Source: Thermococcus sp. (lineage in GTDB: Archaea; Methanobacteriota_B; Thermococci; Thermococcales; Thermococcaceae). From it: a stretch of 9,961 nucleotides of DNA. The position numbers were made by a program, and so were the translations under genes. The stretch's first letter is position 1; every line of letters starts with the position of its first letter. Shown here piece by piece: positions 6,666 to 9,961 of this stretch. The notes beneath the pieces are model-generated. The model was not told where the DNA came from. It saw nothing but the letters and a program-made list of their open reading frames with translations, and searched no databases. The stretch is from positions 1 to 9,961 of the forward strand of contig JAMOTW010000050.1 in the NCBI GenBank assembly GCA_027062125.1, written 5' to 3'.

Positions 6666-6705
6666 CTCCGCCAACTTTCTTTAATTCCAAGAAGGAGGAA
6701 GGAGG
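6666..6705 (+). promoter_or_regulatory. atpK-atpE spacer: T-rich tract and tandem GGAGG
   Basis: This is the longest non-coding stretch inside the atp operon (40 bases). It holds the pyrimidine-rich CTTTCTTTAATT (6676-6687) and two GGAGG copies seven bases apart. The T-rich tract is shorter than the trkA terminator but could lower read-through after atpK, whose product is needed in excess. That is inference. Confidence 0.35.
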
Positions 6706-7317
6706 ATGGAAGGGGCAGAGCTGATCATTCAGGAGATAAACAGGGAAGCGGAGCAGAAGATACAGTACATACTCAGCGAGGCCAGGGAAGAGGCGGAGAA
6801 GATCAAGGCCGAGGCCAGGAAGAGGGCAGAGGCGAGGGCCGGGTGGATACTCAGGAAGGCCCAGACCCAGGCAGAGATAGAGAAGCAGAGGATAATAGCC
6901 AACGCCCGCCTTGAGGTCAGGAAGAAGCGCCTCCAGGTTCAGGAGGAGCTCATACAGGAGGTCATGTCCGCCCTCAGGGAGAGGCTCGCTGAGCTTCCCG
7001 AGGAGGAGTACTTCCCGATGCTCGTCAATCTCGCCGCCAGCGCCGTCAAGGAGCTCGGCGCCGAGAGCGTCGTCGTCCGCTCCAACGAGAGAACGCTCAA
7101 GCTGCTCTCGGAGAGGCTCGAGGAGTTCAGGAAGGCCCTCGCTGAGAAGCTCGGAAATGAGGTTGAGGTGAGCCTCGGTGAGCCTATAAACACCATCGGC
7201 GGACTCGTCGTCGAGACCCCGGACGGGAGCGTCAGGGTGGACAACACCTTCGAGTCAAGGATGGAGAGGTTTGAGGGCGAGCTCAGGGCTGAGATAGCCA
7301 AGGCTCTCTTCGGGTGA
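6706..7317 (+). CDS. atpE: A-type ATP synthase subunit E (peripheral stalk)
   Basis: Peripheral-stalk partner of AtpH; its C-terminal domain caps the catalytic head. In its 203 aa, residues 1 to about 100 are a charged helix rich in Glu/Lys/Arg/Ala, beginning MEGAELIIQEINREAEQKI. A globular domain follows, ending in the conserved segment IGGLVVETPDGSVRVDNTF (from about 164) and a final helix to KALFG. Two GGAGG sequences precede the ATG: 6694-6698 at a usable seven-base spacing, and 6701-6705 directly touching it. The first is the likely ribosome binding site. The stop is five bases before the atpC ATG. Length and C-terminal motif agree with Thermococcales AtpE, so the assignment is secure. 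Confidence 0.95.
   Translation: MEGAELIIQEINREAEQKIQYILSEAREEAEKIKAEARKRAEARAGWILRKAQTQAEIEKQRIIANARLEVRKKRLQVQEELIQEVMSALRERLAELPEEEYFPMLVNLAASAVKELGAESVVVRSNERTLKLLSERLEEFRKALAEKLGNEVEVSLGEPINTIGGLVVETPDGSVRVDNTFESRMERFEGELRAEIAKALFG
7313..7317 (+). promoter_or_regulatory. Ribosome binding site that decides the atpC start
   Basis: GGTGA overlaps the atpE stop codon and lies five bases before the ATG at 7323. It includes the in-frame GTG at 7314, an alternative start three codons earlier. A start cannot easily serve as its own ribosome binding site, so ATG 7323 is preferred. Confidence 0.75.
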
Positions 7318-7322
7318 GGGCA

Positions 7323-8423
7323 ATGGAACCAGAAGCGGTGAGCGGAATCCTCAACACTACCCTCGCAGTGGTGTTCACGTGGGTGGGATACAAGACGGCC
7401 AAGATAATCTGGAAGTACACACCCTACTCGTACCCCAACGCCAGGATAAAGGCGATGGAGGCGAAGCTCCTCACGGAGCAGAGGTTCAACGAGCTCGCGG
7501 AGAGCAGAACGCTTCAGAACTTCGTGGTTAGCCTGGAGGACACTGAGTACAGGGACTACTTCGCCAACCTCTCGAGCTACGACGTCGAGTCCATAGAGCG
7601 GGCCCTCGAGAAGGCCCTCGCAGGGACCTACGAGCTGATGGTTAAGATACTCCCGAAGAGGGTCAACCCGTTCTTCAGGCTCATGCTCGAGGAGTGGGAC
7701 GTCAGGAACATAGCGAGCGTCGTCAAGGCCAAGCTCGCCGGAGAGCCGGCGGCGGATTACGTGGTTGAAATCGGAACCATGCTCCCCAAGGTCAAGGCCA
7801 TGGCAGAGGCCAAGACGATGGAGGAGATACTCGTCATACTCGAGGGAACCCCCTACGAGGAGCCCTACCAGAAGTTGCTCCTCGGTGAGATAGACGTCAG
7901 GACCTTCGAGACCGAACTCTACAGGATGCACTACGGCAAGCTCCTCAGCTACGCCCTCTCCGGGAAGGAGGACGAGAGGGTTATCCTGGAGGAGTTCGTC
8001 AGGCTCAGGATAGACAAGCTGAACATACTCACCGTCCTAAGGGCGAAGGCCGCTGGAATGTCCGCCGAGGAGATAAGTCCCATGCTCATCCCCGGCGGAA
8101 GCGTCAAGCTCGACCCGCTCCTCCACGTTGACGACCTGAGTATGGCGCTAGCCGAGCTCGACTCCACCAAGTACGGCCCGGTCATCAGGGAGGTCAGGGA
8201 GGAGGTTGAGCGCGACCTCAGCGTCCTCGAGAGGGCCCTCGAGAGGCACATCATCGGGAGGCTGAACGAGCTCAACAGGTTCTACCCGCTCAGCGTTGCC
8301 TCACCGCTCAGCTACATACTCCAGAAGGAGAGGGAAGTGAGGAAGCTCAGGGCGGTGGCCAAGCTCATCAGCGACGGCCTCGAGCCAGAGAGGATAAAGG
8401 AGCTCGCGGGTGATGCCGCATGA
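7323..8423 (+). CDS. atpC: A-type ATP synthase subunit C (central-stalk socket) with hydrophobic N-terminal extension
   Basis: Soluble funnel-shaped socket joining the AtpK ring to the AtpD/AtpF rotor shaft; family members consist of three similar helical-bundle units. From ATG 7323 the protein is 366 aa. YSYPNARIKAMEAKLL (35-50) matches the conserved start of the family (YLNARVR-like in Thermus). EEWDVRNIASVVKAKL (in the first half) and the C-terminal FYPLSVASPLSYIL plus a final helix are also typical. Before the conserved start lies an extra segment of about 34 residues, in which residues 5-23 are entirely uncharged and hydrophobic, followed by Lys24 and Lys27. That could be a membrane helix. 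An in-frame GTG at 7314 would add three residues but overlaps the ribosome binding site. The stop overlaps atpF by four bases (ATGA). The family call is secure; the role of the extension is unknown. Confidence 0.95.
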   Translation: MEPEAVSGILNTTLAVVFTWVGYKTAKIIWKYTPYSYPNARIKAMEAKLLTEQRFNELAESRTLQNFVVSLEDTEYRDYFANLSSYDVESIERALEKALAGTYELMVKILPKRVNPFFRLMLEEWDVRNIASVVKAKLAGEPAADYVVEIGTMLPKVKAMAEAKTMEEILVILEGTPYEEPYQKLLLGEIDVRTFETELYRMHYGKLLSYALSGKEDERVILEEFVRLRIDKLNILTVLRAKAAGMSAEEISPMLIPGGSVKLDPLLHVDDLSMALAELDSTKYGPVIREVREEVERDLSVLERALERHIIGRLNELNRFYPLSVASPLSYILQKEREVRKLRAVAKLISDGLEPERIKELAGDAA

Positions 8424-8728
8424 AGATAGCGGTTCTCGGCGACAAGGACACGGCGCTTGGCTTCAAGCTGGCCGGCGCCCACGAGGTTTATTCGTTTGAG
8501 GACACGCCTCTCGAGATGGAGAGGCTCAGGAACAAGCTGAAGGAGCTTATTGAGAGGGGCGACGTGGGAATAATACTCATAACGGAGAGGTTCGCCCAGA
8601 GGATTGAGATGCCAGAGGTTACTCTTCCGATCATCCTTCAGGTGCCGGACAAGTCCGGCTCCAAGCTGGGAGAAGAGGCGATTAAGGAGATTGTTAGGAG
8701 GGCAATTGGTGTTGAGCTTAAGAGGTGA
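8420..8728 (+). CDS. atpF: A-type ATP synthase subunit F (central rotor shaft)
   Basis: Small rotor subunit that binds subunit D in the central shaft and can tune ATPase activity. The 102 aa protein starts MKIAVLGDKDTALGFKLAGA, the typical first strand and helix of the Rossmann-like F fold. The core contains VGIILITERFAQRI and LPIILQVPDKSGS. The C-terminal helix (about 82-102) is the part expected to contact the head. A full GGGTGAT ribosome binding site (8408-8414) inside atpC precedes the ATG, which overlaps the atpC stop by four bases. The stop lies within the GAGGTGA site of atpA, so all three genes are tightly coupled. Assignment is secure. Confidence 0.95.
   Translation: MKIAVLGDKDTALGFKLAGAHEVYSFEDTPLEMERLRNKLKELIERGDVGIILITERFAQRIEMPEVTLPIILQVPDKSGSKLGEEAIKEIVRRAIGVELKR
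8722..8728 (+). promoter_or_regulatory. Ribosome binding site of atpA, overlapping the atpF stop
   Basis: GAGGTGA lies six bases before the ATG at 8735 and includes the atpF TGA. No in-frame start exists between the stop at 8726-8728 (also a stop in the atpA frame) and 8735, so the atpA start is fixed. Confidence 0.8.
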
Positions 8729-8734
8729 AGGGAA

Positions 8735-9961
8735 ATGGGAAGGATAATTCGCGTTACGGGTCCGCTCGTCGTTGCCGACGGAATGAAAGGAAGCAAGATG
8801 TACGAGGTCGTTCGCGTCGGCGAAATGGGTCTCATAGGAGAAATCATCCGCCTTGAGGGTGACAGGGCAGTCATCCAGGTCTACGAGGAGACCGCCGGTA
8901 TAAGGCCCGGTGAGCCGGTCGAGGGAACCGGTGCCTCGCTCAGCGTTGAGCTCGGTCCGGGTCTTCTCACGGCCATGTACGACGGTATTCAGAGGCCGCT
9001 CAACGTCCTCAGGGACCTCAGCGGCGACTTCATAGCGAGGGGTCTCACCGCCCCGGCCCTTCCGAGGGACAAGAAGTGGCACTTCACGCCCAAGGTCAAG
9101 GTCGGCGACAAGGTTGTCGGCGGTGACGTCCTCGGTGTCGTTCCGGAGACCAGCATCATCGAGCACAGGATCCTCGTTCCCCCGTGGGTCGAGGGTGAGA
9201 TAGTCGAGATTGCCGAGGAGGGCGACTACACCGTCGAGGAGGTAATAGCCAAGGTCAAGAAGCCGGACGGGAGCATCGAGGAGCTCAAGATGTACCACCG
9301 CTGGCCCGTCCGTGTCAAGAGGCCCTACAAGAACAAACTCCCGCCGGAGGTTCCGCTCATCACCGGACAGAGGACGATAGACACCTTCTTCAGCCAGGCC
9401 AAGGGTGGAACGGCCGCTATCCCCGGTCCGTTCGGAAGCGGAAAGACCGTTACCCAGCACCAGCTCGCCAAGTGGAGTGACGCGCAGGTCGTCGTTTACA
9501 TAGGCTGCGGCGAGCGCGGAAACGAGATGACCGACGTCCTTGAGGAGTTCCCCAAGCTCAAGGACCCGAAGACCGGAAAGCCGCTCATGGAGAGGACCGT
9601 CCTCATAGCCAACACCTCGAACATGCCGGTCGCGGCGCGTGAGGCTTCCATCTACACCGGAATCACCATCGCCGAGTACTTCCGCGACCAGGGCTACGAC
9701 GTGGCTCTGATGGCCGACTCGACGAGCAGGTGGGCCGAGGCGCTCCGTGAGATTTCGGGCCGTCTCGAGGAGATGCCCGGTGAGGAGGGTTACCCGGCCT
9801 ACCTCGCGAGCAAGATAGCGGAGTTCTACGAGCGTGCCGGCCGTGTCGTGACCCTCGGAAGCGATGAGAGGATTGGAAGCGTTTCGGTCATAGGTGCCGT
9901 TTCCCCGCCCGGTGGAGACTTCAGTGAGCCGGTCGTCCAGAACACCCTCCGTGTCGTCAAG
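8735..9961 (+). CDS. atpA: A-type ATP synthase catalytic subunit A, N-terminal 409 residues (cut by window edge)
   Basis: Catalytic subunit that makes (or hydrolyses) ATP in the cytoplasmic head, alternating with subunit B. The frame stays open from ATG 8735 (MGRIIRVTGPLVVADGM) to the window end. This gives 409 of an expected 585 or so residues. In order: N-terminal beta-barrel (1 to about 70), the A-specific bulge (about 110-190), the P-loop GPFGSGKT (231-238, Lys237), CGERGNE (258-264, with catalytic Glu260), LMADSTSRWAEA (325-336, Walker B region), and SPPGGDFSEP (390-399). The P-loop of this type (GPFGSGKT, not GGAGVGKT) is diagnostic of A/V-type catalytic subunits. Both places where inteins are known in relatives, the P-loop and just before CGERGNE, are uninterrupted. 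No defect is seen. Confidence 0.97.
   Translation, partial: MGRIIRVTGPLVVADGMKGSKMYEVVRVGEMGLIGEIIRLEGDRAVIQVYEETAGIRPGEPVEGTGASLSVELGPGLLTAMYDGIQRPLNVLRDLSGDFIARGLTAPALPRDKKWHFTPKVKVGDKVVGGDVLGVVPETSIIEHRILVPPWVEGEIVEIAEEGDYTVEEVIAKVKKPDGSIEELKMYHRWPVRVKRPYKNKLPPEVPLITGQRTIDTFFSQAKGGTAAIPGPFGSGKTVTQHQLAKWSDAQVVVYIGCGERGNEMTDVLEEFPKLKDPKTGKPLMERTVLIANTSNMPVAAREASIYTGITIAEYFRDQGYDVALMADSTSRWAEALREISGRLEEMPGEEGYPAYLASKIAEFYERAGRVVTLGSDERIGSVSVIGAVSPPGGDFSEPVVQNTLRVVK

Noticed and set aside
6173..6724. 183-codon frame starting seven bases before atpK in another frame
   Set aside because: Its ATG is only one base from the GGAGGTG site, and its Arg/His-rich product is a shadow of the very conserved atpK.
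7314..7322. GTG at 7314 as the atpC start (adds three residues)
   Set aside because: It overlaps the GGTGA ribosome binding site that is ideally spaced for ATG 7323, and the extra residues match nothing I recall from the family.
8312..9460. 382-codon minus-strand frame opposite atpC/atpF/atpA (and similar ones at 4800-5591 and 6939-7931)
   Set aside because: Same antisense codon-bias effect over secure ATP synthase genes; no ribosome binding site or promoter supports them.

Overview
The window looks like a piece of a moderately GC-rich Thermococcus-type euryarchaeal chromosome (order Thermococcales). The evidence is heavy AGG/ATA codon use, GGTGA-type ribosome binding sites, archaeal TATA boxes, oligo-T termination, and proteins of recognisable Thermococcales type: a pyruvoyl AdoMet decarboxylase, archaeal SecF-SecD, and an A-type (V-type-like) ATP synthase. 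The assignment is from recall of family features, not from a database search.

Layout. (1) Positions 1-260, minus strand: the 5' part of speH (S-adenosylmethionine decarboxylase, polyamine synthesis), cut by the window edge. (2) 261-592: a 332-base divergent intergenic region with one promoter facing each way. A 10-bp direct repeat with 22-bp spacing overlaps the predicted transcription start of the rightward operon. (3) 593-3722, plus strand: a tightly overlapping operon secF-secD-trkA (4-nt and 1-nt overlaps). It encodes the SecDF export accessory membrane complex and a lone RCK/TrkA-type nucleotide-binding protein. (4) 3723-3870: T-rich terminator followed by a clear BRE/TATA promoter. (5) 3871-9961 and beyond, plus strand: the A-type ATP synthase operon in the order H-I-K-E-C-F-A. 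atpA is cut by the window edge after 409 codons; B and D are expected beyond it.

How the genes work together. AtpA (catalytic), with the expected AtpB outside the window, forms the ATP-making head. AtpC and AtpF, with the expected AtpD, belong to the central rotor stalk. AtpK forms the membrane ring, AtpI is the ion-channel stator, and AtpE/AtpH are the coiled-coil peripheral stalks. AtpK has a complete Na+-type ligand set but only one carboxylate in four helices, which suggests a sodium-driven ring with few ions per turn. SecDF uses an ion gradient to assist protein export, so the two operons may draw on the same membrane energy.

No mobile element, CRISPR array, tRNA or rRNA is visible. The points most worth a second look are an apparent hydrophobic N-terminal extension on AtpC, the direct repeats at the secF promoter, the single-site rotor subunit, and the coupling of a lone RCK protein to secFD.
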